Shown here piece by piece: positions 33,032 to 45,762 of a stretch of DNA of 64,000 nucleotides; position 1 is the first letter of the stretch; each line of letters starts with the position of its first letter. The position numbers and the translations under genes were made by a program. The notes under the pieces were generated by a model. That model saw only the letters and a program-made list of their open reading frames with translations. It did not search any database and had not been told where the DNA came from. Where the stretch lies: NCBI GenBank assembly GCA_008015835.1, contig SSGH01000010.1, positions 124,001-188,000 of the forward strand. The letters are read 5' to 3'. Source of the stretch: Lysobacter sp. Lineage in GTDB: Bacteria; Pseudomonadota; Gammaproteobacteria; Xanthomonadales; Xanthomonadaceae.

Positions 33032-33352
33032 ATGTCCAAAGGGCAGTCGTTGCAAGATCCTTTCCTCAACGCCCTGCGCCGCGAGCGCGTTCCCGTGTCG
33101 ATCTACCTCGTCAACGGCATCAAACTGCAAGGCACCATCGAATCGTTCGATCAGTTCGTCGTCTTGCTGCGCAACACCGTCAGCCAGATGGTCTACAAGC
33201 ACGCGATTTCCACCGTGGTGCCGGCGCGCAACGTGCGCGTCGGGCCGGGCGGCGGTTACGTGCAGTCGGCCGAGCATCATTCCTCGCGCGACGAGGACGA
33301 TGACGACGACGATCACGACGACGAACCGGGCATGATGTCGCCGCAAGGCTGA
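33032..33352 (+). CDS. hfq: RNA chaperone Hfq with acidic C-terminal tail
   Basis: A 106-residue hexameric RNA chaperone that pairs small RNAs with mRNAs. The Sm core is intact: [25 protein letters not shown] (proximal and lateral faces; Gln8, Phe39-region FDQF, Lys56-His57 in YKHAIS). From about residue 86 to 98 the tail is almost pure Asp/Glu ([12 protein letters not shown]), more extreme than the short acidic tip of E. coli Hfq; acidic tips are known to speed RNA release. ATG 33032 gives the family start [12 protein letters not shown]; the open frame upstream is non-coding. Confidence 0.97.
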   Translation: MSKGQSLQDPFLNALRRERVPVSIYLVNGIKLQGTIESFDQFVVLLRNTVSQMVYKHAISTVVPARNVRVGPGGGYVQSAEHHSSRDEDDDDDDHDDEPGMMSPQG

Positions 33353-33699
33353 TCCTCGTCCGTTCCCGCTGTCGTTAGCGCGGCCGCACCGGGCCAGACT
33401 CGGTGCGGCCGCCGCTGTTGCCGATATTCCCGTTCCGATGCGGTCGCTCCGATGCGGTCGCTCCGATGGCATCCTTCCGATGCCGTCGCTTCGACCGATG
33501 GACTCGGATACGCTGGTTTCGCTCGACCCGCGGTGCGGCTTGTTTCGGCCGCCGCAAGCCCCCACACCGTACCTCGCGAATCCGATGACGCTGCGGTTTC
33601 GAGCGAGGTTCGCACGATCCCGCGCCGCTTACGGCGCATTCGTCTTCCGATGCGCTTTTCGAGCGCTCCCGTTTCCTTTCTCTCTCCGTCTCGCATCCC
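33353..33699. other. hfq-hflX spacer with hairpin and 14-bp tandem repeat
   Basis: 347 bases. At 33380-33412 there is a strong hairpin (GCGGCCGCACCG / CGGTGCGGCCGC) without a T-run, probably an attenuator or 3' end of hfq mRNA. At 33434-33489 a 14-base unit TCCGATGCGGTCGC occurs four times in register (33434, 33448, 33462, 33476), the third copy diverged. No supported gene. The spacer separates two genes that are normally close together. Confidence 0.75.
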
Positions 33700-35073
<1,374 letters not shown>

Positions 35074-35182
35074 ACCGGCGGCTCGGCCGCGCAGGGGCGC
35101 GCGCGACCGACCTTGTATTATCCCCACCTCGCCCGCACACCTGCGGAGCGTCAACGACATCGTTTGGGCACTCGGAGCAGGC

Positions 35183-36316
35183 ATGGCCTGGAACACCCCC
35201 GGCAACAACAATCAAGATTCGTCCGGCGGCGGCAACCGCAGCCCCTGGAAACCCCGCAACGGCGGCCGCGGCGGCGGTAACGGCTTCGATGGCCTGCTCG
35301 AACGCCTGCGCGGCCTGTTCGACGGCGGTCCCGCCGGCAACCCGCTGCGCTGGGTCGCGATCGGCCTCGGCATCTTCCTGCTGTTCAACTGCTTCGTGCT
35401 GATCGCCGAACAGCAGCGCGGCGTGGTGCTGCGCTTCGGCAAGTACGAACGCACGCTCGAACCCGGCCCCGGCTTCAAGCTGCCTTGGCCGATCGAAAGC
35501 GTGGAGAAAGTCGAAGCCACCAAGATCAAAAGCTACGGCCAGACCGATGTGCCGGTGCTGACCCGCGACGAGAACATCGTGCTGGTCGAAATCAACGTGC
35601 AGTACCGCATCAGCGACCCGAAACTGGCGCTGTTCGGCACCCGCAACGCCGACGACATGCTGAAAGAAGCCACGCTCAGTTCGGTGCGCGAGCAAGTCGG
35701 CCGTTCGGATTTGGATACCGTGCTCGGCGCGCGCGACGCGCTGGCGGTCGCCGCGCGCGAACAACTGCAGAAGTCGCTGAAGCTGTATCAAACCGGTTTG
35801 GTCGTGACCGAATTGAATCTGCCCAACGCGCGTCCGCCGGAAGAGGTGAAACCCGCGTTCGACGACGTGAACTCCGCGCAGCAGGACAAGGACCGCAAGA
35901 TCAGCGAAGCGCGCGCTTATGCCGCGAAGATCGTGCCCGAAGCCCGAGGCGAGGCCGCGCGCACGCGCACCGTGTCCGAAGGCTACAAAACCGCGGCGAT
36001 CGCGCGCGCCACCGGCGATGCGACCCGCTTCACGTCCTTGGTCGAGCAATACCGCAACGCGCCCGACGTGACCCGCAAACGCATGTGGCTGGACACCGTG
36101 CAAGAGGTCCTCTCGCAGAACCGCAAGATCATCGGCGGCGACAGCCGACAACTGCTGTATTTGCCGGTGCAGCCCAGCCGCGGCGCGGCCGCCGCCGGCG
36201 CATCGTCGTCCTTGCCCGCGCCGTTGCCCGAGATGGTCGCCCCGGTCGTGACCTCCACCCCCGACACCAGCATCCGCCCGCCGCGCGGCGCCGATAACCA
36301 AGGGAGCAAGCGATGA
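35183..36316 (+). CDS. hflK: FtsH protease regulator HflK
   Basis: A 377-residue SPFH/prohibitin-family membrane protein. The N-terminus is glycine/asparagine rich (GNNNQDSSGGGNRS), then one membrane span (about residues 55-75, IGLGIFLLFNCFVLI) and the SPFH domain (EQQRGVVLRFGKYERTLEPGPGF). With HflC it forms the cage around FtsH and limits its access to membrane substrates. The last codons overlap hflC by four bases. A GGAGCAGGC stretch precedes the ATG. Confidence 0.95.
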   Translation: MAWNTPGNNNQDSSGGGNRSPWKPRNGGRGGGNGFDGLLERLRGLFDGGPAGNPLRWVAIGLGIFLLFNCFVLIAEQQRGVVLRFGKYERTLEPGPGFKLPWPIESVEKVEATKIKSYGQTDVPVLTRDENIVLVEINVQYRISDPKLALFGTRNADDMLKEATLSSVREQVGRSDLDTVLGARDALAVAAREQLQKSLKLYQTGLVVTELNLPNARPPEEVKPAFDDVNSAQQDKDRKISEARAYAAKIVPEARGEAARTRTVSEGYKTAAIARATGDATRFTSLVEQYRNAPDVTRKRMWLDTVQEVLSQNRKIIGGDSRQLLYLPVQPSRGAAAAGASSSLPAPLPEMVAPVVTSTPDTSIRPPRGADNQGSKR

Positions 36317-37176
36317 GAGTTTCGATTTGGGCGCCCATCGCCGCCGCCGCGCTGTTGTTGCTGTTCGGCTCGGTGTTCGTCGTGCGCGAGGGCCACACCG
36401 CCATCGTGCTGAACCTCGGCCGCGTCTCGCGCAGCGACCTCGGCCCGGGCCTGCATTTCAAGCTGCCGCTGATCGAAAGCGCGCGCATCTACGACCAGCG
36501 TCTGCTGGTGCTGCCGGCCGAACCGGAGCGCTACCTGACGTCCGAGCGTAAAGACGTCAGCGTCGATTTCTTCGCCGTCGGCAAGATCCAAGACAGCCGC
36601 GCGTTCTATCGCGCCACCGGCGGCAACGAATCCGACGCGGTCGAGCGCTTGGCGCCGATCATCAAAGACTCGCTGCGCAACGAAATCAACGCGCGCACGC
36701 TGTCGCAAGTGGTGGCGGGCGAACGCGACAAGATCATCGGCGCGCAGTTGGCGACGATCAACAAAGGCGCGGCCACCCTCGGCGTGCGCATCGTCGACCT
36801 GCGCATCAAGCAGATCGATTTGCCCACCGACAGCCGCGTGATCGACGACGTCTACAACCGCATGCGCGCGCAGCGCCAGCAAGTGGCGAGCAAACTGCGC
36901 GCCGAAGGCGAAGAACAAGCCAACGAAATCCGCGCCAAGGCCGACCGCGACAGCGCCGTGCTGCTGGCCGAAGCCGAGCGCGACGCGCAGAAACTGCGCG
37001 GCGAAGGCGACGCCGAGGCCGCGCGCATCTACGGCAACGCCGCCAACGCCGACCCCGGCTTCTTCGCGTTCCAGCGCAGTCTCGACGCCTATCGCGCCTC
37101 GTTCAAAGACGGCGACGCGGTGATCGTGCTCGATAAGAACGACCCGTTCCTGCAGTACATGCGCAGCGATCGGTGA
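36313..37176 (+). CDS. hflC: FtsH protease regulator HflC
   Basis: A 287-residue SPFH protein with an N-terminal membrane span (about residues 5-24, APIAAAALLLLFGSVFVV), then VREGHTAIVLNLGRVSRSDLGPGLHFKLPL and the C-terminal helical segment (EGEEQANEIRAKADRDSAVLLAEAERDAQKLRGEGDAEA) typical of HflC. It is coupled to hflK by an ATGA overlap preceded by GGGAGCAAGCG. Together they regulate FtsH, which is encoded about 9 kb upstream. Confidence 0.96.
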   Translation: MRVSIWAPIAAAALLLLFGSVFVVREGHTAIVLNLGRVSRSDLGPGLHFKLPLIESARIYDQRLLVLPAEPERYLTSERKDVSVDFFAVGKIQDSRAFYRATGGNESDAVERLAPIIKDSLRNEINARTLSQVVAGERDKIIGAQLATINKGAATLGVRIVDLRIKQIDLPTDSRVIDDVYNRMRAQRQQVASKLRAEGEEQANEIRAKADRDSAVLLAEAERDAQKLRGEGDAEAARIYGNAANADPGFFAFQRSLDAYRASFKDGDAVIVLDKNDPFLQYMRSDR

Positions 37177-37193
37177 TCGGTTCGGAGGCGGTG

Positions 37194-37718
37194 GTGCGCA
37201 TCGCATTGCTCACGGCGTTTTTGATCTGTTGTCTGCCGATGTTGACCGCCTGCGCTTCGCTCTCGACGGTCGCCTCCGCGTCGAAAAACTGGAGCGAATA
37301 CTGTTATGAGGGCATGGCGGCCGATGTCGATGCATTAGCCGGCGCCGATGCGACGGACTGCGGGTTCTATCGTGCGCCCGAGCGGGCGACGCAACGGTCG
37401 GCGCAAGCATGTATGCGCGAAGCGATCGCGGCCGGCCGCGCGTTCAAAACCGGCTACGTCACATCCGGCCACGATTCGAATTATTGCGACATCGCTGTGC
37501 GCCGCCCCGATGGACAACTCCTGTCCTTGTTTTACGATTTCGATACGACCGGGCAGTGGGGCGCCGGAGGCGGCAGCGCCGCCTTGTGGGCATCGCGCTG
37601 TCGTCTCGTTCGATACGAAGCCGGTACCATCGGCATGGGCAGCTTCTTCGATCTCGACGAATGTACGGAAGCGCCGGATATCGTTCGATCTCTCGTCGAC
37701 ACGCCGGCGCTGCCATGA
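37194..37718 (+). CDS. Predicted lipoprotein of unknown function
   Basis: A 174-residue protein with a lipoprotein signal (VRIALLTAFLICCLPMLTAC, then AS). GTG 37194 is chosen because GGAGG (37184-37188) lies at proper distance; GTG 37173, overlapping the hflC stop, and GTG 37191 are alternatives. The mature part has six or more cysteines in pairs (EYCYEGM, DCGFY, AQACMREA, NYCDIAV, SRCRL, LDECTE), suggesting disulfides. I do not recognise a family. It sits inside the hflC-purA interval, where E. coli has none of this, and its stop overlaps the DUF2065 start. Confidence 0.7.
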   Translation: MRIALLTAFLICCLPMLTACASLSTVASASKNWSEYCYEGMAADVDALAGADATDCGFYRAPERATQRSAQACMREAIAAGRAFKTGYVTSGHDSNYCDIAVRRPDGQLLSLFYDFDTTGQWGAGGGSAALWASRCRLVRYEAGTIGMGSFFDLDECTEAPDIVRSLVDTPALP

Positions 37719-37903
37719 ACGACCTCTGGGCCGCCCTGGCCCTCGTCGCGGTGCTCGAAGGCTTGGTGCTGTTCGCGTTTCCGGGCGCTTGGAAACGCAC
37801 CGCGAAAGAATTGCTGAAGCTGCCCGAGGCGCGACTGCGCCGCTTCGGGGCCGGCATTCTGGTCGTCGGCCTCGTCGTGTTGTATTTGGTCCGCGGCGGT
37901 TGA
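37715..37903 (+). CDS. DUF2065 (YjeT-family) small membrane protein
   Basis: A 62-residue protein with two hydrophobic helices (about residues 4-22 and 42-59) separated by a basic loop (WKRTAKELLKLPEARLRRFG). The pattern LEGLVLFAFPGAWKR and LRRFGAGILVVGLVVLYLVRG identifies DUF2065/YjeT, found between hflC and purA in many proteobacteria, just as here. Function unknown. Its ATG overlaps the stop of the lipoprotein gene, and a terminator follows. Confidence 0.9.
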   Translation: MNDLWAALALVAVLEGLVLFAFPGAWKRTAKELLKLPEARLRRFGAGILVVGLVVLYLVRGG

Positions 37904-37999
37904 TCCGCTCGCACGACGCGCCGCCGCCGCGAGCGACGCGCGGCGCTCGAAAATGAACGGAAAAGGTGGCCCCAGCCCCCCGAAACCCGGATAATGCAC

Positions 38000-38037
38000 A
38001 AAAGCCGGAAGGGGCCTTTCGCCCCTCCGGCTTTTTC
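38000..38037 (+). terminator. Rho-independent terminator before purA
   Basis: Stem AAAAGCCGGAAGGGGC / GCCCCTCCGGCTTTTT with a CTTTC loop, one mismatch, flanked by A and T runs on both sides, so it may be bidirectional. It closes the hflX-hflK-hflC-DUF2065 transcript. Confidence 0.92.
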
Positions 38038-38053
38038 CGTGTCGAGGATCGCC

Positions 38054-38128
38054 TGTGGGAGCGCCGGAAGGCGCGATCGCATCGGATTCCGCGCAGGGTA
38101 TCGGGTCGCGGCTTGCGCCGCTCCCACC
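38054..38128. repeat. REP doublet upstream of purA
   Basis: Left arm TGTGGGAGCGCCGGAAGG at 38053 onward and right arm GTCGCGGCTTGCGCCGCTCC (38105 onward) belong to the same palindromic family as 7583-7652, here with diverged arms. It lies between the terminator and a duplicated purA start. Confidence 0.8.
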
Positions 38129-38151
38129 ACGAGATTTTCGGAGTCATCGAA

Positions 38152-39592
<1,441 letters not shown>

Positions 39593-39741
39593 GCGATATC
39601 CGCTCGCAAGAGCGACATGCGCCGCTCATCCGGTGCCCTTGTGTGCCGCTTCACGCCGCAGACGGGCAGATATGGTGAGCGGTGTGCGTTCCGACACGCG
39701 CAGGAATCGGCGGTGCGGTATCGCTGACGCAGCGTCCACAC

Positions 39742-40977
<1,236 letters not shown>

Positions 40978-41073
40978 CGTAGTCCCCCGCGCCGGAAAGC
41001 GGCGCATGGGCATTTTAGCGGCTGCGCACCGTCGCTCGATAGAAGCGGACACCGTGAATATCGATCGTCCGAT

Positions 41074-41321
41074 GCCCCTCATCCGGCGCTGCGCGCCACC
41101 TTCTCCCCGCAGGCGGGGAGAAGGTGAGTGGTGCTCTCACTCCGGTAAGCAAGTGAAGAACAATGGCCGTATTTCCTCTCCCCGCACAACCGGGGAGAGG
41201 GTGGCCGAAGGCTGGGTGAGGGGTGCTGTTCGCGTGGCGCTTCACGATTCGCAACCCAGGCAATGATGGCCCCCTCATCCCGCGCTTCGCGCCAGCTCCT
41301 CCCCGTTGCAGGGGGCAAGGA
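41074..41321. repeat. Cluster of CCCCTCATCC-type hairpin repeats, left flank of defence island
   Basis: Three related elements: 41074-41124 (CCCCTCATCCGGCGCTGCGC, stem CCTTCTCCCCGC / GCGGGGAGAAGG), 41175-41223 (stem CCTCTCCCCG / CGGGGAGAGG, ending GGGTGAGGGG) and a partial one from 41271 (CCCCTCATCCCGCGCTTCGC). The rest of the 428-base gap (40978-41405) shows no gene. The same family occurs at 50384-50520 on the other side of the island, and at 31683-31758. Confidence 0.88.
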
Positions 41322-41405
41322 AAAATAAGCGGGCACTGCCATGCCACAGCGCCGAAACAGCGCCCCACAGCCCAGAACCTCTCCCGCCCCAAGGCTTAAG
41401 CCGTT

Positions 41406-44400
41406 ATGCTTCGGCCTTCGATGGAGTTACTGGCGGCTATGAAGGTCTCCGAAAAGCAGCTCGAAGACGAGTTGATCGATAAGCTCGAAGGGTTGAAGTA
41501 CGTTTATCGTGCCGATATCCAAGATCGCGCTTCGCTCGAACAGAATTTCCGTGAGAAATTCGAAGCCTTGAACCGCGTCAAACTGACGGATGCGGAGTTC
41601 TATCGCCTGCTCGATGAGGTCGTCACCCACGACGTCTTCAAGGCCGCGCAATGTCTGCGCAGCCGAAACGCCTTCACACGTGAAGACGGCACGCCCCTGA
41701 ACTACACATTGGTGAACCTCAAGGATTGGTGCAAGAACCATTTCGAGGTCGTCCACCAGCTCCGGATCAACACCGACAACAGCCACCACCGCTACGATGT
41801 GATCCTGCTCATCAACGGCGTGCCCGTGGTGCAGATCGAGCTGAAGACCCTCGGCATCAGTCCGCGCCGGGCGATGGAGCAGATCGTCGAATACAAGAAC
41901 GACGCCGGCAACGGCTACACCAAGACGCTGCTCTGCTTCATGCAGCTCTTCATCGTCAGTAATCGTGATCGCACTTACTATTTCGCCAACAACAACGCAC
42001 GTCACTTCGCTTTCAATGCCGATGAGCGCTTTCTGCCCGTCTACGAATTCGCGGACGAGGACAACCGCAAGATCACCCGACTCGACGCCTTCGCCGAACG
42101 GTTTCTGAAAAAGTGCGACCTCGGTCAGACCATCAGCCGCTATATGGTGCTACTCGCGGGCGAGCAAAAGCTCATGATCATGCGGCCCTACCAGGTCTAT
42201 GCCGTGCAGCGCATGGTGAAGTGCATCGACGAAGACAACGGCAACGGTTATATCTGGCACACCACTGGCAGCGGCAAGACGCTCACCTCCTTCAAGGCGT
42301 CCACCCTGCTGAAGGAAAACGACCACATCCACAAGTGCGTCTTCGTTGTGGACCGCAAGGACCTCGACCGCCAAACGCGAGAGGAATTCAACAAGTTCCA
42401 GGAAGGTTGCGTCGAGGAAAACACCAACACAGCCGCCCTTGTCCACCGTCTGCGCTCGGAGAACTACGCGGATAAAGTCATCGTCACCACTATCCAGAAG
42501 CTCGGCCTCGCGCTCGATGAAGACAGTAAGCGCAACAAACAGCGCATGCGCAACGATCAACCAACCTACAAGACCCTATTGGAGCCGCTGCGCGACAAGC
42601 GCATCGTTTTCATCTTCGACGAGTGCCACCGCTCGCAGTTCGGCGAGAATCACAAGGCGATCAAAGCGTTTTTCCCCAAAGCCCAGCTCTTCGGTTTCAC
42701 CGGCACGCCGATCTTCGATGAAAACGCGTCACAGCAGAAGATCGAAGACACTCAAGCGTCCATGCGCACCACGGAAGACCTGTTCCAGAAGCAGCTCCAC
42801 GCCTACACCATCACCCATGCCATCGAGGACGGCAACGTCCTGCGCTTTCATGTCGACTACTTCAAGCCGGAAGGCAAGAAGTTGCCCAAGCCCGGCGAGC
42901 CGCTCGCGAAGAGGGCCGTCATCGACGCTATCCTGTCCAAGCACGATGCCGCCACCGGTGGGCGCCGTTTCAATGCCATCCTCGCCACCGCGTCCATCAA
43001 CGACGCCATCGAATACCACGCGCTGTTCAAGACGATGCAGGCCGAGAAGCAGGCTGCCGACCCCGATTTCAAGCCGCTGAACATCGCGTGCGTGTTCTCC
43101 CCGCCTGCCGAAGGCGATCCCGATGTCAAGCAGATCCAGGACGACTTGCCGCAAGAGCAACAGGACAACCAAGTCGAACCGGAGAAGAAGAAGGCAGCGC
43201 TCAAGGCCATTCTCGCCGACTACAACGCCCGCTACGGCACCAACCACCGGCTCGGCGAGTTCGATCTCTACTATCAGGATGTGCAAAAGCGCATCAAAGA
43301 CCAGCAGTGGCCGAATGCGGACTATCCGGCCGCGCAGAAGATCGACATCACCATCGTGGTGGATATGCTGCTCACGGGTTTCGATTCCAAGTTCCTGAAC
43401 ACGCTCTACGTGGACAAGAACCTCAAGCATCACGGCTTGATTCAGGCGTTCTCCCGCACCAATCGCGTGCTCAACGGCAACAAGCCTTACGGCAACATCC
43501 TCGACTTCCGCCAACAACAGGATTCAGTCGATGCCGCCATCGCAATGTTTTCCGGTGAGAACACCGGCGAGCGCGCGCGGGAAATCTGGTTGGTGGATAA
43601 GGCGCCTGTGGTGATCGAAAAATTGCAGGACGCGGTGCAAAAGCTGGATACGTTCATGAAATCCCAAGGGCTGGAGTGCACGCCCTCCGATGTGGCGAAT
43701 CTGAAGGGGGATGCGGCCCGCGCCGCCTTCATCACCCACTTTAAAGAAGTGCAGCGGCTCAAAACTCAGCTAGACCAATACACCGACCTCAACGAGGACA
43801 ACAAAGCCGCCATCGAACAGGTGCTGCCCTACGAAAACCTGCGCGGTTTCAGGGGCCAGTACCTGGAGACGGCCAAACGGCTCAAAGAGCAGCAGGGCAA
43901 GCGCGGCGATGCATCCGGCGCCGGCGAGGCCGCAGAACAGATCGACCAGCTCGACTTCGAGTTCGTCCTCTTCGCCTCCGCCGTCATCGATTACGACTAC
44001 ATCATGTGGCTGATCGCCAAGTTCTCGGCCAAGGGGCCGGGCAAGTCGAAGATGACCCGCGAGCAACTCATCGGCCTGATCAGCGCCGACGCCAAGTTCA
44101 TGAACGATCGCGATGACATCGCCGACTACATCGGCACGCTCAAGGCCGGCGAGGGCCTCAGCGAAACCGCGATCCGCGAGGGCTACACCCGCTTCAAGGC
44201 GGAGAAGAACGCCAAGGAACTCGCCGCCATCGCACAAAAGCATGGCCTCGCCACCGCCGCTCTGCAAACTTTCGTGGACGGCATCCTCGACCGCATGATC
44301 TTCGATGGCGAATGGCTCAGCGACCTGATGGCGCCGCTCGATCTCGGCTGGAAGGCACGCACCCAGGCTGAGCTTGCGCTGATGGAAGATTTGCATCCGA

Positions 44401-44459
44401 TGCTGATCAAACGTGCTGGTGGCCGCGATATCTCGGGGTTGAGTGCTTATGAGCAGTAA
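41406..44459 (+). CDS. hsdR: Type I restriction enzyme R subunit (endonuclease/translocase)
   Basis: A 1017-residue restriction subunit of the EcoR124I-like (type IC/HsdR) kind. The N-terminal PD-(D/E)xK nuclease has Asp131 and Glu145-Leu-Lys147 (VQIELKTLG), spaced 14 residues apart as in EcoR124I. Superfamily 2 helicase motifs follow: Walker A HTTGSGKT at about 285-292, DECHRSQ with Asp405-Glu406, FTGTP, and LTGFDSK with FSRTNR. It cuts DNA after ATP-driven translocation when the recognition site is unmethylated. Alternative starts at 41421 (MELLAAMK) and 41439 (MKVSEKQL) exist. The stop overlaps hsdS by 11 bases. It precedes the other hsd genes in one unit. Confidence 0.95.
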   Translation: MLRPSMELLAAMKVSEKQLEDELIDKLEGLKYVYRADIQDRASLEQNFREKFEALNRVKLTDAEFYRLLDEVVTHDVFKAAQCLRSRNAFTREDGTPLNYTLVNLKDWCKNHFEVVHQLRINTDNSHHRYDVILLINGVPVVQIELKTLGISPRRAMEQIVEYKNDAGNGYTKTLLCFMQLFIVSNRDRTYYFANNNARHFAFNADERFLPVYEFADEDNRKITRLDAFAERFLKKCDLGQTISRYMVLLAGEQKLMIMRPYQVYAVQRMVKCIDEDNGNGYIWHTTGSGKTLTSFKASTLLKENDHIHKCVFVVDRKDLDRQTREEFNKFQEGCVEENTNTAALVHRLRSENYADKVIVTTIQKLGLALDEDSKRNKQRMRNDQPTYKTLLEPLRDKRIVFIFDECHRSQFGENHKAIKAFFPKAQLFGFTGTPIFDENASQQKIEDTQASMRTTEDLFQKQLHAYTITHAIEDGNVLRFHVDYFKPEGKKLPKPGEPLAKRAVIDAILSKHDAATGGRRFNAILATASINDAIEYHALFKTMQAEKQAADPDFKPLNIACVFSPPAEGDPDVKQIQDDLPQEQQDNQVEPEKKKAALKAILADYNARYGTNHRLGEFDLYYQDVQKRIKDQQWPNADYPAAQKIDITIVVDMLLTGFDSKFLNTLYVDKNLKHHGLIQAFSRTNRVLNGNKPYGNILDFRQQQDSVDAAIAMFSGENTGERAREIWLVDKAPVVIEKLQDAVQKLDTFMKSQGLECTPSDVANLKGDAARAAFITHFKEVQRLKTQLDQYTDLNEDNKAAIEQVLPYENLRGFRGQYLETAKRLKEQQGKRGDASGAGEAAEQIDQLDFEFVLFASAVIDYDYIMWLIAKFSAKGPGKSKMTREQLIGLISADAKFMNDRDDIADYIGTLKAGEGLSETAIREGYTRFKAEKNAKELAAIAQKHGLATAALQTFVDGILDRMIFDGEWLSDLMAPLDLGWKARTQAELALMEDLHPMLIKRAGGRDISGLSAYEQ

Positions 44460-45762
44460 GAAGAAAGCCGCTGTCACGAAGAAAGAGGCAAGGTCTACGC
44501 TGGCACCGAAGCTGAGGTTTCCGGGGTTTCGGGAGGCGGCCGGGTGGCCCCAAATGCGGTTGATTGATACAGCCGATCGCTCGGTGAGATGGAGCTTTAT
44601 TGGTGGTCCTTTCGGATCGAACCTTAAATCATCAGACTATGTGTCCGATGGTGTCCGAATCATTCAGTTACAAAACATTGGCGACGGAGAGTTCTTCAAC
44701 GAATACCAAATCTTCACGACTGCTCAGAAGGCAGACGAACTCCTTAGCAACAATATTTATCCGGGGGAGATCATCATGTCGAAGATGGGCGACCCTGTCG
44801 GCCGTGCCTGCTTAATCCCGAACAGGCACGATAGATACGTGATGTGTTCGGATGGCATCCGGTTGGTTGTGGATGAAAAAAAGAATGCCAAGTATTTCAT
44901 CTATTCACTTATCAACTCGCCCCTTTTCCGTGCTGTCGTCGAGAAGACGGCAACAGGCTCTACTCGCAAACGGATTGGATTGGATGAGCTCAAGAGTCTG
45001 CCCATGTGGCTCCCAAAGAAGTCCGAACAACAAAAAATCGCCGAGTGCCTAAGTTCGGTGGACGAGCTGATAGCGGCGCAAGCACGGAAAGTGGACGCGC
45101 TCAAGACCCATAAAAAATGGCTAATGCAGCAGCTCTTCCCCCGCGAAGGCGAAACCCAACCCCGCCTCCGCTTCCCCGAATTCCAAAACGCTGAGAAGTG
45201 GAAACTCAAACCTAGTGGAGAATTGTTCGCAAACAGGAAAGAAGTGGGCGAAGAGGGATTGCCTATTTATTCCGTGACTGTGAACGATGGAATGGTTCCG
45301 CGTGCGTCACTTGAACGAAATTTTTACGATATAGAAGACCCTGCAGGGAATCGGAAGGTACATAAAGGGGATATCGCCTACAACATGATGAGAATGTGGC
45401 AAGGGGCACAAGGCGTTGCACCGGAAGATTGCATGGTCAGTCCGGCCTACGTCGTTCTGAAGCCGCGTGGCGACGTCTGTTCCGATTTCTTCGCCTACCT
45501 TTTCAATTTGCCTCACTCTCTTCGTTTGCTTGCGGTTGCTTCGCGCGGTCTCACTAAAGATCGACTGAGGCTTTACTTCGATGATTTCGCAAAGGTGACG
45601 CTGTGTGTCCCTCGCAAGGCCGAGCAACAGCGCATCTCCAAGTGCCTGAACAGCCTCGATGCGCTGATTGCCGCAGAATCCAAAAAACTCGAAGTCCTCA
45701 AGACCCACAAGAAAGGCATGATGCAGCAGCTTTTCCCGTCGCCGGAGGCGGCTGAGGCATGA
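44449..45762 (+). CDS. hsdS: Type I restriction-modification specificity subunit
   Basis: A 437-residue specificity subunit. There are two target-recognition halves, each introduced by a KLRFPGF/RLRFPEF box: TRD1 about 30-190 and TRD2 about 245-388, followed by the conserved helices EQQKIAECLSSVDELIAAQ (about 193-211) and EQQRISKCLNSLDALIAAE (392-410), each ending THKK-MMQQLFP-like. The internal duplication and EQQ motifs are diagnostic. The TRD1 coding region is AT-rich (24 G/C in 60 bases at 44701-44760), as is usual for swapped recognition domains. The recognition site cannot be read from sequence. It overlaps hsdR and the next gene. Confidence 0.94.
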   Translation: MSSKKKAAVTKKEARSTLAPKLRFPGFREAAGWPQMRLIDTADRSVRWSFIGGPFGSNLKSSDYVSDGVRIIQLQNIGDGEFFNEYQIFTTAQKADELLSNNIYPGEIIMSKMGDPVGRACLIPNRHDRYVMCSDGIRLVVDEKKNAKYFIYSLINSPLFRAVVEKTATGSTRKRIGLDELKSLPMWLPKKSEQQKIAECLSSVDELIAAQARKVDALKTHKKWLMQQLFPREGETQPRLRFPEFQNAEKWKLKPSGELFANRKEVGEEGLPIYSVTVNDGMVPRASLERNFYDIEDPAGNRKVHKGDIAYNMMRMWQGAQGVAPEDCMVSPAYVVLKPRGDVCSDFFAYLFNLPHSLRLLAVASRGLTKDRLRLYFDDFAKVTLCVPRKAEQQRISKCLNSLDALIAAESKKLEVLKTHKKGMMQQLFPSPEAAEA

